Part shown: positions 7,160-13,294 of the stretch, in pieces
Numbering within the stretch: the first letter of the stretch is position 1
Layout of the letters: each line of letters opens with the position of its first letter
DNA from: a virus
DNA: 36,561 bases
Direction: 5' to 3' (one strand)
Virus record (IMG/VR): IMGVR_UViG_3300037189_016610
Coordinates: 1 to 36,561 of that record
Position numbers and translations under genes: made by a program
Notes under the pieces: generated by a model
The model's database searches: none
What the model saw: the letters and a program-made list of their open reading frames with translations, nothing else
What the model was told of the DNA's origin: nothing

Positions 7160-7548
7160 TTCCCGGCGCGTACTTCCATTGTGACCGCGATCAGGTCCCG
7201 CAATCGGGCCGCTCGGAGATAATCCTCCGAGGCGACGGCCGCGTCGAGTAGACGGCGCATACGTTCGACCGTATGCTTCGGCTCCGGGAGGACGATCACG
7301 CTCGCGTTCGGATGGATCCCCTCGGGGCAATTGGTGCAATCCCGCGCCCGGATAACCTTCGCTCCCCGGTCCTCAAGATGTTTGATCGCCACCCGTCCGG
7401 GATAGGAGAGGCGATAAGTCTCCCGGTGGTACCATTCGATCGGGACATCGCGGCATGGGATCACGCGTGTATCGCGCTCGTCCGCTGCTGCAATCGCATC
7501 GCATACGATGGCGATCACATTGGATTTGATTGTTCTTTTCGTCTCCAT
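7156..7548 (-). CDS. Stand-alone UVR-motif protein
   Basis: A 130-residue protein. Residues about 98-122 (MRRLLDAAVASEDYLRAARLRDLI) match the UvrB/UvrC UVR helix-pair motif, which mediates contacts between UvrB and UvrC. A CxxC pair at Cys71 and Cys74 (RDCTNCPEG) may bind zinc. No ATPase or nuclease domain is present. The ATG follows an AACAACAACAACAA leader and the stop overlaps the next ATG. It might bind host UvrB/C or Clp-adaptor-like partners. The motif is clear; the function is inference. Confidence 0.65.
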   Translation of the reverse strand: METKRTIKSNVIAIVCDAIAAADERDTRVIPCRDVPIEWYHRETYRLSYPGRVAIKHLEDRGAKVIRARDCTNCPEGIHPNASVIVLPEPKHTVERMRRLLDAAVASEDYLRAARLRDLIAVTMEVRAGK

Positions 7549-7578
7549 GTCCGTCGATTGTTGTTGTTGTTGTCCGGT

Positions 7579-7887
7579 TCATTTACGATCGAAGATGTAT
7601 TCCGTCGCTGCGATTCTGTTGTTGTCGCGGTACATTTCCGTGCGCTCCGCATCGATCAACACGACATTGTGGGCGCTGAGTTCAACGATGAATCGCTTCA
7701 ACAACCCGATGTGCGTGTCGGGTATCGCGATCGCGAGGTAGCGCGCTACGCCGAAGTTGCGCTCGTGTATGTCGCAGCGGTTCACCGGGTCGCCCGCTTG
7801 GAGTTGGCGAATGATGTTGTCGAGCGATTCGTTCGAGGTAGTGAACGGGTCGATCTTTCTGTAAGTAGCCGTCTGTTCCATGTTCAT
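7579..7887 (-). CDS. Hypothetical protein, 102 residues
   Basis: A soluble alpha/beta protein beginning MNMEQTATYRKIDPF, first gene behind a candidate Bacteroidota-type promoter at 7900-7931. The leader ACACAAACAAAAA directly before the ATG matches A-rich translation starts. It is separated by 30 bases from the UVR-motif gene, so the two are probably co-transcribed. No family is recognised. Confidence 0.65.
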   Translation of the reverse strand: MNMEQTATYRKIDPFTTSNESLDNIIRQLQAGDPVNRCDIHERNFGVARYLAIAIPDTHIGLLKRFIVELSAHNVVLIDAERTEMYRDNNRIAATEYIFDRK

Positions 7888-7899
7888 TTTTTGTTTGTG

Positions 7900-7931
7900 T
7901 TAATATATAGTCCGCTTTTCTTCTTTTCCAA
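7900..7931 (-). promoter_or_regulatory. Candidate Bacteroidota-type promoter (leftward)
   Basis: On the minus strand TTG (7931-7929), a 21-base spacer and TATATTAA (7907-7900) approximate the TTG / TAnnTTTG elements, in an AT-rich stretch. The start codon follows 12 bases after the -7 element. The -7 match is imperfect (6 of 8). Confidence 0.5.
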
Positions 7932-7968
7932 ACATTTCCCAAAATTAAATCTCCCGGCCCCAAATCCA

Positions 7969-8008
7969 CAAGTCCGAGTTCCCAACAGATGTGGGATCCT
8001 CCGACTTG
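7969..8008 (-). other. Intergenic hairpin
   Basis: CAAGTC pairs with GACTTG in an outer stem with one mismatch, and CCCA pairs with TGGG inside it. It lies between the 8019-8670 genes and the promoter at 7900-7931. No T-run follows on the minus strand, so it may be a weak terminator or an mRNA 3'-end structure. Confidence 0.4.
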
Positions 8009-8018
8009 TCCAATTCGA

Positions 8019-8132
8019 TCATCCTGCTATATTGACGCGCGCCCGTTCCATATCCTTGGGGAGACCCGAGAAGAGCTTACGGGGCATCACCCGGATATGT
8101 TGCCCGAGCGTCTTATCCGCGCCGATCGCCAC
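8019..8132 (-). CDS. Possible 37-residue protein with GTG start
   Basis: It starts at a GTG inside the last codons of the upstream gene (20-base overlap) and has protein-like composition (MPRKLFSGLPKDMERARVN). The frame is open further upstream with a CNLCGTRDSC stretch inside the 8113-8670 gene. It is kept only as a tentative call because no motif or clear leader supports it. Confidence 0.25.
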   Translation of the reverse strand: MAIGADKTLGQHIRVMPRKLFSGLPKDMERARVNIAG

Positions 8133-8670
8133 GGCACGGAGGCACGAATCCCGCGTCCCGCATAGATTGCAGGATGTCGCGCTTCCCCTCTCGATCGCAG
8201 GCACGATAACGGGCCAATCGCTCCGGATCGTTCTTCGCAAAATACCTCAGGACCGCCGCACGGAAGCGGGTCTCCTCCCGGTTCGCCGCGTAATGCGCCC
8301 GACAATAGTCGCGATGCCATGCACGGACCGCCTCGTCGAGGGAGACAACATTCCCGCTCGGATATTCGTTCGACATTTTCCGGGCGAGCGATTGCTCGAA
8401 TCGTTCCTTGGCATCCTGTTTTTTTTGCAAATCAATCTCCTCCGGAGAGAGCCGAGGAACGGGCCGCCCCGCTCTATCGCGCTCGCGCTCCCATACGTTC
8501 AGCATCCCGGCCAACTCGGCGTGAGTCTCGAACTGGCGGTACGACTCGAATCCCGACCGTACGGCCTCATTCAGGGGGATGCGTTGGCCGCGCTCCAACG
8601 ATGCCCACGCGTCCTCGGGGTCGAGGTCGGTGATCAGGTAGGGTTTCCGAGCATATGGGCGGGACGACAT
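8113..8670 (-). CDS. Hypothetical protein, 185 residues
   Basis: A charged, helical protein. The N-terminal part (DLDPEDAWASLERGQRIPL) resembles the start of the neighbouring 79-residue protein (TPEEAWRLIERGGIP), so the two share a module. A Cys/His-bearing helical stretch follows (HRDYCRAHYAANREETRFR). The ATG at 8670 lies exactly 5 bases after a TATTTA box, which helps fix the start. No enzyme motif is seen. Confidence 0.65.
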   Translation of the reverse strand: MSSRPYARKPYLITDLDPEDAWASLERGQRIPLNEAVRSGFESYRQFETHAELAGMLNVWERERDRAGRPVPRLSPEEIDLQKKQDAKERFEQSLARKMSNEYPSGNVVSLDEAVRAWHRDYCRAHYAANREETRFRAAVLRYFAKNDPERLARYRACDREGKRDILQSMRDAGFVPPCRGDRRG

Positions 8671-8675
8671 ACAAT

Positions 8676-8682
8676 TAAATAC
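8676..8682 (-). promoter_or_regulatory. TATTTA box before the 8670 gene (leftward)
   Basis: The minus strand reads GGTATTTA, ending 5 bases before the ATG at 8670, the same spacing as at 20567, 21487, 24821 and 34369. Function is inferred from this repeated placement. Confidence 0.55.
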
Positions 8683-8685
8683 CTG

Positions 8686-8925
8686 TCACCCCCGAGCCTC
8701 AAGATAGGCCGCCATTTGGGCTCTGAGACGTTCGGTCCGTTGCGCGGCCGTCAGACTCTTAGCGGGCAACGGTTCGCCCGTCTCCCGCGCCAAGACAGCA
8801 CGGGACAGGTCGAGGTTCATCGAGATCTCGGGCTCCCAACACGATAGACGCTCGCGCTGATAGACGATTCCGTCCGGGATCCCGCCCCGCTCAATCAGAC
8901 GCCAAGCCTCCTCCGGGGTTATCAT
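8686..8925 (-). CDS. Hypothetical protein, 79 residues
   Basis: The ATG at 8925 lies inside the end of the upstream zinc-motif gene (35-base overlap). The N-terminus MITPEEAWRLIERGGIP is similar to the N-terminal module of the 8113-8670 product, suggesting paralogy by local duplication. The C-terminus is a basic helix (TAAQRTERLRAQMAAYLEARG). No function is recognised. Confidence 0.6.
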   Translation of the reverse strand: MITPEEAWRLIERGGIPDGIVYQRERLSCWEPEISMNLDLSRAVLARETGEPLPAKSLTAAQRTERLRAQMAAYLEARG

Positions 8926-9319
8926 CGATCCCCGAGGAGGGCGGGGTTTTCTTTGCTTTTTGCCGCTCGCGATATCGGCGGTTCGCTTCGTTTCGTCGTT
9001 CACGGAATTCGTTGTATTTCGCGGGATCTTTCTTGATCTCCGTGTACTTCTTGGCCTTGGCCTTACGGTGATATTCCCGGATCTGCTCCAGCCGCTCCGG
9101 ATCATTCGCGCGGATGTGATCCCTCCTCTTGCGTTGCTGCTCCATCATTTTTTCGCGGCGCTCCGGGGAGAGACGCTCGACCTCCCGGCGGTTGCGGCAC
9201 GCGCGGCACATCCGCATCGAGCAGACGTATCCGTTGATCATTTTCAAAAAATCCTCGATCGGATGGACGCACAAGCATTCCCAGCATTCTTTGAACGCGG
9301 TATCGGTGTTCCGGTTCAC
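8891..9319 (-). CDS. Zinc-ribbon-like protein (HNH-type N-terminal module without HNH)
   Basis: A 142-residue protein starting at GTG 9319, overlapping the upstream stop as GTGA. Cysteines at 12, 15 and 17 and then 33, 38 and 41 (CWEC ... CSMRMCRAC), with a Phe24 between, resemble the zinc-binding domain found before HNH nucleases in many phages. The rest is a very basic, Tyr-punctuated helix (REYHRKAKAKKYTEI). No HNH catalytic His-Asn-His is visible, so nuclease activity is doubtful and nucleic-acid binding is more likely. Confidence 0.65.
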   Translation of the reverse strand: MNRNTDTAFKECWECLCVHPIEDFLKMINGYVCSMRMCRACRNRREVERLSPERREKMMEQQRKRRDHIRANDPERLEQIREYHRKAKAKKYTEIKKDPAKYNEFRERRNEANRRYRERQKAKKTPPSSGIDDNPGGGLASD

Positions 9320-9672
9320 TTCTCCGAGGTATGTTTCGCCGATCCATTCGACCCGATAGCCGGGCCCCCGATCTCCTGCTCGATCTCCGCCTCCACCTCC
9401 GCCGTGATCGTCAGGCGAACCCGGTCGATCGTCTTGCCCTCGCACATCGCGAGAACGAGGCGGTCGATGGATTCCTGATTCGGCTCGTTCCGATGCGTGA
9501 ACTGTTCTCCATCCACATCCATCGTCAGGGATCGGACCTGAGACGGATACGGGAGACGCTCCATCGCGACGGACCCGACCGAGTCCAATCCACGGAATGA
9601 GACGAGCCCGTTGCGGAATTGGAGTTCGCCCGACTTGGCGTCGATCACCGTGCTTTGATAATTATACTTCAT
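9316..9672 (-). CDS. Hypothetical protein, 118 residues
   Basis: A beta-rich small protein beginning MKYNYQSTVIDAKSGELQF, with a Glu-rich C-terminal part (TAEVEAEIEQEI). It is coupled by ATGA to the 49-residue gene upstream and by GTGA to the zinc-ribbon gene downstream. The ATG is behind AACAACAACAGAACAAGAA. No membrane segment or known motif was found. Confidence 0.65.
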   Translation of the reverse strand: MKYNYQSTVIDAKSGELQFRNGLVSFRGLDSVGSVAMERLPYPSQVRSLTMDVDGEQFTHRNEPNQESIDRLVLAMCEGKTIDRVRLTITAEVEAEIEQEIGGPAIGSNGSAKHTSEK

Positions 9673-9818
9673 TTCTTGTTCTGTTGTTGTTGGTTCTTCT
9701 CCGGGACCTTCAATTCCTCGGGCTCCGTTCCCTCCAAGAAATCCAGCATCGCCATCATCTTCCTGAACCGTTCCCGGCGATCGGCGATGTCCTGTTGGAG
9801 TTGGGATTCTTCCGTCAT
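9669..9818 (-). CDS. 49-residue protein, duplicated small gene (copy A)
   Basis: A helical, charged peptide (MTEESQLQQDIADRRERFRK...) ending QQQQNKK. It is coupled by ATGA at both ends. Its first 20 residues match the 27-residue gene at 10138-10221 (MTKEETQLQQDIADRRARFRK), and the coding DNA shares a 33-bp identical block exactly 400 bp apart. Copy A has an extra C-terminal segment. Function is unknown. Confidence 0.6.
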   Translation of the reverse strand: MTEESQLQQDIADRRERFRKMMAMLDFLEGTEPEELKVPEKNQQQQNKK

Positions 9819-10141
9819 TGGTGCGGGGTATCATTTACGCCGCCCTCAGGTGCGGGACGGTCGGGATTGTTGAGCGCGAGCAACACGTGAGCGATGCCAG
9901 CAAGGGGCGCAAACACGATAACGAGAACCCACAACGGGAAGCGGTCGAGTCTCTTGTTCCGGTTGTGTTCGCCCTCGTTCACGTTCGGCCAGCGACCGAA
10001 CCGGATTCGATACTTCAGGTCGTCCCATACCCATATCGGGCGATAGAGCAGGAGTCCCCACGGAGTCAACGGGCGCAACTCGCACGGGCCCGCGTCTGGA
10101 TGCGGATCTTCATTCGGATTGTGGCGATCGTCTGCTCTCAT
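9815..10141 (-). CDS. Small membrane protein with long soluble N-terminus
   Basis: A 108-residue protein. A Pro/Asp-rich polar N-terminus is followed by an aromatic stretch (LLLYRPIWVWDDLKYRIRFG) and one clear membrane span at about 70-91 (LWVLVIVFAPLAGIAHVLLA). The tail is DRPAPEGGVNDTPHQ. The DRPAP-GGVNDT tail recurs in the 10624-10932 product, and NDTPHQ ends the 10218-10517 product. ATGA couples it to both neighbours. Function is unknown. Confidence 0.65.
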   Translation of the reverse strand: MRADDRHNPNEDPHPDAGPCELRPLTPWGLLLYRPIWVWDDLKYRIRFGRWPNVNEGEHNRNKRLDRFPLWVLVIVFAPLAGIAHVLLALNNPDRPAPEGGVNDTPHQ

Positions 10142-10221
10142 TTCTTGTTCCTTATCATCTTCCGGAATCGTGCCCGGCGATCGGCGATGTCCTGTTGGAG
10201 TTGGGTTTCTTCTTTGGTCAT
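10138..10221 (-). CDS. 27-residue protein, truncated paralogue (copy B)
   Basis: It reads MTKEETQLQQDIADRRARFRK and ends IRNKK, closely matching the first 20 residues of the 49-residue gene 400 bp away. It is coupled by ATGA to the genes on both sides, so it is positioned like a true cistron. It may be a duplicated remnant kept for translational coupling. Confidence 0.5.
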   Translation of the reverse strand: MTKEETQLQQDIADRRARFRKMIRNKK

Positions 10222-10517
10222 TGGTGCGGGGTATCATTATTGCTGGGAGGTTCGAGTCCATTGATCAAGATCTCCTCTCCGTCCGCCGTTGTCCATAGTA
10301 GGCTCTTGGCATATTCGTACTCCGGGTGATAGTCACCTTCGATCCAGATGATCCATCCATCGGCCATCCGATAGCCGAACATCTTCTTCGACGCGATCAG
10401 GTCGATAGCCTTCTGATCGACGGCCGCGAGTTCATACTCTTCTCTCATCAGATGGAGTTCTCTTCGGTCCTCGAACGTCTGGTTCTGTAGCGCATAGATG
10501 AATTGTTTTGTCTTCAT
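10218..10517 (-). CDS. Hypothetical protein, 99 residues
   Basis: A soluble protein beginning MKTKQFIYALQNQTFEDRRE, with a Trp/Tyr-rich middle (WIIWIEGDYHPEYEYAKSL). Its C-terminus NDTPHQ is the same as in the 9815-10141 product, because the DNA around both 3' ends is duplicated. The ATG follows CCTCAACAGAA. No family is recognised. Confidence 0.65.
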   Translation of the reverse strand: MKTKQFIYALQNQTFEDRRELHLMREEYELAAVDQKAIDLIASKKMFGYRMADGWIIWIEGDYHPEYEYAKSLLWTTADGEEILINGLEPPSNNDTPHQ

Positions 10518-10553
10518 TTCTGTTGAGGTTGTTCGGATTGTGGTCGTCCGTTC

Positions 10554-10658
10554 TCACTTCTTGTTCCTTTTCTTGGCCATCGACTTCCGGGCCGCGACAC
10601 GCTGCCGGAGTTCTCCTCCGGTTCTATTCCTCTGACGCTCTTTTGTTGTTGGTATCAT
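10554..10658 (-). CDS. 34-residue basic peptide
   Basis: It starts at ATG 10658 inside the end of the upstream gene (35-base overlap) and ends in RKSMAKKRNKK. That 11-residue C-terminus is identical to the end of the 136-residue protein at 11270-11680. The AAC AAG AA(A/G) TGA ending also closes the other small genes of this run. Probably one of a family of duplicated short basic cistrons; function is unknown. Confidence 0.45.
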   Translation of the reverse strand: MIPTTKERQRNRTGGELRQRVAARKSMAKKRNKK

Positions 10659-10932
10659 TTACGCCGCCCGAGGGTGCGGGACGGTCGCTGTTGTCATTGT
10701 CCTCGTATACATCCTCTCTCCATTCGCCCGATGCGACCTCGGTCAACACGACCGCGTTGGAGATCTCGAACAAGCGATTGCAGGAGCACAGGAAGAGCGG
10801 ATTCTTGCCCGGCGGATCGCTGATGTATCGATAGGGGTCGATGTGCGATAGCTCTCCGCATTCGCATCGGATGTCGATGCACAGGTCCGCGTTCTTCCAC
10901 TGGTGGGATGCGGTTGTCTTGTTGGAGTTCAT
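10624..10932 (-). CDS. Zinc-ribbon-like protein
   Basis: A 102-residue protein with two cysteine knuckles: RCECG (Cys23 and Cys25, with Cys18 just before) and LCSC (Cys49 and Cys51), spaced like a small zinc ribbon. An acidic tail (EDVYEDNDNSDRPAP) follows. The ATG at 10932 overlaps the upstream stop as ATGA. Nucleic-acid or protein binding is likely; no catalytic motif was seen. Confidence 0.6.
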   Translation of the reverse strand: MNSNKTTASHQWKNADLCIDIRCECGELSHIDPYRYISDPPGKNPLFLCSCNRLFEISNAVVLTEVASGEWREDVYEDNDNSDRPAPSGGVNDTNNKRASEE

Positions 10933-11246
10933 TTCGCGGTCGTGTTGGAATTGTTGGGATCGCTTGGAGGTGCGGGATTTTCGTTGATTGTTGGAATGTC
11001 GAACACGCTTCCGTGATCGACCCCGTCGATCGTCCATATAGCGCGTTCATAGAATTCGATCGGATCATAGTCAATCTCGACGTTGTGCTTTCGCATCAGA
11101 GCGGATAGTTCCATCAGGAAGGGAGCAATCCTTTCAGCACGTTGTGCCTTCGCGATGCGCTCCGCTTCCATATTGCGTTCCCATTCCTCATTGTCCCGGT
11201 GAGAGACCTTGCCGATATACTTGTTTAGTTGTTCTTCGTTGATCAT
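10929..11246 (-). CDS. Hypothetical protein, 105 residues
   Basis: A helical, charged N-terminal half (NMEAERIAKAQRAERIAPFL) is followed by an acidic segment and a Pro/Asn-rich tail. The start ATG 11246 follows ACCGAAAACCT. It is coupled by ATGA to the zinc-ribbon gene. No family is recognised. Confidence 0.65.
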   Translation of the reverse strand: MINEEQLNKYIGKVSHRDNEEWERNMEAERIAKAQRAERIAPFLMELSALMRKHNVEIDYDPIEFYERAIWTIDGVDHGSVFDIPTINENPAPPSDPNNSNTTAK

Positions 11247-11269
11247 AGGTTTTCGGTATTAGCGCTCGG

Positions 11270-11680
11270 TTATTTCTTATTCCGCTTCTTGGCCATCGAC
11301 TTCCTCGCGGACTCGCGCTGCTTCTCGGCGTTCGCTTCGTCCTTGATCCATTCCCGGCGGTATTCGCGCTGATATTTGCGTGATTCCTCCGCGTGGTCCT
11401 TCGCCCATTTCCTGCCTCGCTCCGTGCGTCTCTCATAGGTCGCGATAATCTCATCGGCGCTCTTTGTTCTCGTATGCGAGCGCTCGCCCTGACCCGGAAT
11501 ACGGAGCACGGTAGCGGTCTTGAGCTTTCTGGCGGCCACAGCCTTGGCCACCTGCACGGTGACGGTGTGTATGGTGCATCCCATCGCCAAGGCGATGGCG
11601 GTGAACGTCTTGTCGAGGTATTCGGGGTTCGCCAAGACGAAGGCGAGCACGTCGTGTTTTGGTGGTCTTCCGGTTCTCAT
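11270..11680 (-). CDS. HTH-type DNA-binding protein, first gene of the leftward operon
   Basis: A 136-residue basic protein. Residues 1-12 (MRTGRPPKHDVL) and 24-50 (KTFTAIALAMGCTIHTVTVQVAKAVAA) look like a small helix-turn-helix module. The rest is a strongly basic helix (RKYQREYRREW) ending RKSMAKKRNKK. ATG 11680 is used because the leader ACAAATCAAAAACCT directly precedes it and a TATTTA box ends exactly 20 bases upstream; an ATG-less extension exists to 11710. As the first early gene, divergent from the replication block, it may be a regulator. Confidence 0.6.
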   Translation of the reverse strand: MRTGRPPKHDVLAFVLANPEYLDKTFTAIALAMGCTIHTVTVQVAKAVAARKLKTATVLRIPGQGERSHTRTKSADEIIATYERRTERGRKWAKDHAEESRKYQREYRREWIKDEANAEKQRESARKSMAKKRNKK

Positions 11681-11686
11681 AGGTTT

Positions 11687-11717
11687 TTGATTTGTATCAA
11701 TAAATAGCATATTTTTC
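11687..11717 (+). promoter_or_regulatory. Rightward promoter candidate in the divergent early region
   Basis: TTG (11687-11689), a 20-base spacer and TATTTTTC (11710-11717) match 7 of 8 positions of the Bacteroidota -7 element. It would transcribe the gene at 11757 and the iteron/replication region. It overlaps the leftward box at 11701-11707, so the two directions may compete. Confidence 0.55.
11701..11707 (-). promoter_or_regulatory. TATTTA box for the leftward operon
   Basis: The minus strand reads CTATTTATTG, with TATTTA ending exactly 20 bases before the ATG at 11680. The same 20-base spacing occurs at 20624 and 35071. Confidence 0.5.
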
Positions 11718-11756
11718 CTGAAATCCGAGGAAGGAGGAGATATTTATTTTTGTGCC

Positions 11757-11981
11757 ATGGACAGAATGCAACGCGATCGATTGGAGCGGCTCGGGTTCGC
11801 CGTGGTGACTCCGGAGAGAGTTATCCATCCCCACCGAGGAACTCTCCTCGTTGTGGCCGTACATCGGGAGCGAACGGAATTGGTCGCGCTCGACGGCGGG
11901 AAATGGTTCTTCGATGGGAGGTTCGCGATGGGGAAGTTCGTGGCGGAGGACAGGATCAACGCTCACCTGTCCACGGAATAG
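11757..11981 (+). CDS. Hypothetical protein, 74 residues
   Basis: It starts MDRMQRDRLERLGFAVV and contains beta-prone segments (TLLVVAVHRERTELVAL, GGKWFFDGRFAMGKFV). A box ATATTTA at 11740-11746 ends 10 bases before the ATG, and a promoter candidate lies 40 bases upstream. It is divergent from the leftward operon and just left of the iterons. Position suggests an early regulatory or replication accessory role; no family is recognised. Confidence 0.6.
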   Translation: MDRMQRDRLERLGFAVVTPERVIHPHRGTLLVVAVHRERTELVALDGGKWFFDGRFAMGKFVAEDRINAHLSTE

Positions 11982-12054
11982 GATTGCCCGGTCCGGGGCC
12001 GCTATCCCATACGCGCGGGCCATGGCGGGAACTGCCCTCCGATACGCCCCGAAC

Positions 12055-12139
12055 TAGCGTCAAAACGACGCTACCTGCTAGCGTCAAAACGACGCTACCT
12101 AGCGTCATAACGACGCCACGTAGCGTCAAAACGACGCGC
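12055..12139 (+). repeat. Four palindromic iterons, probable replication origin
   Basis: Four copies of a 19-bp unit, TAGCGTC-AAAAC-GACGCTA, start at 12055, 12079, 12100 and 12121. Each unit is itself an inverted repeat with 7-bp arms. Copies 1 and 2 are perfect; 3 and 4 vary in the loop or right arm. Centre spacings of 24, 21 and 21 bp (about two helical turns) put the units on one face of DNA. A purine/AT-rich stretch follows (12140-12190), suitable for unwinding, and a winged-helix initiator candidate is encoded 350 bp downstream. An operator array is the alternative. No gene is seen in 11982-12205. Confidence 0.75.
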
Positions 12140-12205
12140 TATTAGATGAGTTATCAGAATAGAGAGAAGATGATGTGTGTATGTTGAGAGAGCGCCGCGC
12201 GGTAC

Positions 12206-12403
12206 ATGGGCGGCATGGAGCCTAACAGGATGGAACAGGCACAACAACACAACAGGATATCGATTCCGTTCTCTCTTTACGCGGAGCATGCTCCGGACCG
12301 CTTCGCTCAATTGATCCCGGATTTGGAGTTCAGACGCGGATTCATTATATTTTCTTCGGTTCGGGATGCGGAATCCACATTTCCGGACTACTTATGGAAG
12401 TAA
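12206..12403 (+). CDS. Hypothetical protein, 55-65 residues
   Basis: A short rightward gene just after the iterons. ATGs at 12206, 12215 and 12230 are all possible; 12230 (MEQAQQHNRISIPF) is followed directly by protein-like sequence (PFSLYAEHAPDRFAQLIPDL). The last codons (FPDYLWK) overlap a 16-base sequence repeated at 14474. It is in the replication transcript; function is unknown. Confidence 0.45.
   Translation: MGGMEPNRMEQAQQHNRISIPFSLYAEHAPDRFAQLIPDLEFRRGFIIFSSVRDAESTFPDYLWK
12380..12395 (+). repeat. 16-bp repeat TTTCCGGACTACTTAT, copy 1
   Basis: Identical to 14474-14489. Here it forms codons near the end of the small gene at 12206-12403 and lies about 100 bases before the initiator gene. 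The second copy is non-coding and 40 bases before a start codon. It may be a shared promoter or operator, or a relic of duplication. Confidence 0.5.
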
Positions 12404-12491
12404 TGCGACAATCACAATCTATTTCGGACGCCAGCGGGGATGCAAGCCTTAGTCGCATTCGGCTCTCCCCGTTGGTGCTCCACCTCAACGA

Positions 12492-13283
12492 ATGCGACCT
12501 ATCACTTATGACGACCTATCGACCTCGTTCATCCGAATCGATCCCGCTCTCCATGCTGCAACCTATCTCGTCCAACCGACGAAGCCCGGAGGCGAAGTAA
12601 GGACCTGTCGCCTCGATGGAGCCGACAAGATCCTGTTGAGCGACGTGCTCTCGTTCCATCTTGAGGGGATGGAATACTATCGCTCGATCCGGTCCATCGG
12701 AGAGATCATCGGCTTATCCGACCGAGCCGTAGGACGTAAGCTCCAACTCCTGAATCAACTCGGATTCCTCGTCGTTACGGTCAACCGGAATAGCTTCAAT
12801 CAGACCAACACGATCGTGTTGGGCCCGGAGACGCTCAAGCTCTTCGTTCGGTCAGGGGAGAACTCCGGGAGGAACGTAGAACGCGCACAACCAGAAGCGA
12901 CGGCCAAGGCGTCCAATCCCCCGAAAGAACCGGCCAAGCATGCACCGAAGCCAAACGAGCCGAAAGAACCAAAGGCGACCCGAACGGCTCCGTCGGTCCT
13001 GCTCACTTCGGCGGATGCACCAATTCCACGTAAGGTGTTCTCCCGGCTCGACTACTATCCCGACGGAGGACGCCACGAATTCACCGAGAGCGATGCGGAG
13101 ATCGTGTTCGAGCTATACGGTCAGGAATGCGAACAGGCGCTCGCGTGGCAACGGAAACAGACGGAGAACAAATGGAGAGCGGTCTCGAACAAGTTGGACG
13201 CCTGCAAGGTTGCGGCGCATGCCTTACAGGTTGCGGCCAAAATGGCATCCGTTCCCAAGATTGCCCGCGCCGATTACGATTGA
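12492..13283 (+). CDS. Winged-helix replication initiator candidate
   Basis: A 263-residue protein. Residues about 45-110 form a winged helix-turn-helix, with recognition region SIGEIIGLSDRAVGRKLQLL and wing FLVVTVNRNSFNQTNT, as in phage replication initiators of the O/DnaD-associated type. A Pro/Lys/Ala-rich linker (about 135-168) follows, then a helical C-terminal domain (EIVFELYGQECEQALAWQRK) that could recruit a host helicase or loader. Lying beside four iterons supports an origin-binding role. Three copies of AATGCGAC (12402, inverted at 12452, 12491) flank its start and could be an autoregulatory site. No helicase or polymerase gene accompanies it. Confidence 0.6.
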   Translation: MRPITYDDLSTSFIRIDPALHAATYLVQPTKPGGEVRTCRLDGADKILLSDVLSFHLEGMEYYRSIRSIGEIIGLSDRAVGRKLQLLNQLGFLVVTVNRNSFNQTNTIVLGPETLKLFVRSGENSGRNVERAQPEATAKASNPPKEPAKHAPKPNEPKEPKATRTAPSVLLTSADAPIPRKVFSRLDYYPDGGRHEFTESDAEIVFELYGQECEQALAWQRKQTENKWRAVSNKLDACKVAAHALQVAAKMASVPKIARADYD

Positions 13284-13294
13284 TCCCAAATCCT

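Noticed and set aside
7273-8847. 524-codon plus-strand open frame across the leftward early genes
   Set aside because: The minus-strand genes have coupled starts, A-rich leaders and recognisable motifs (UVR). The plus frame spans gene boundaries, a promoter and hairpin, and has Arg/Leu-rich low-quality sequence.
10240-10262. tRNA-like T-arm sequence GGTTCGAGTCC
   Set aside because: The flanking bases do not form a T stem, and no acceptor, D or anticodon arms are found; it lies within a coding gene.
12394-12600. Overlapping 68-codon frame before the initiator gene
   Set aside because: It overlaps the winged-helix gene by over 100 bases, is Ser/Arg/Pro-rich and has no leader.
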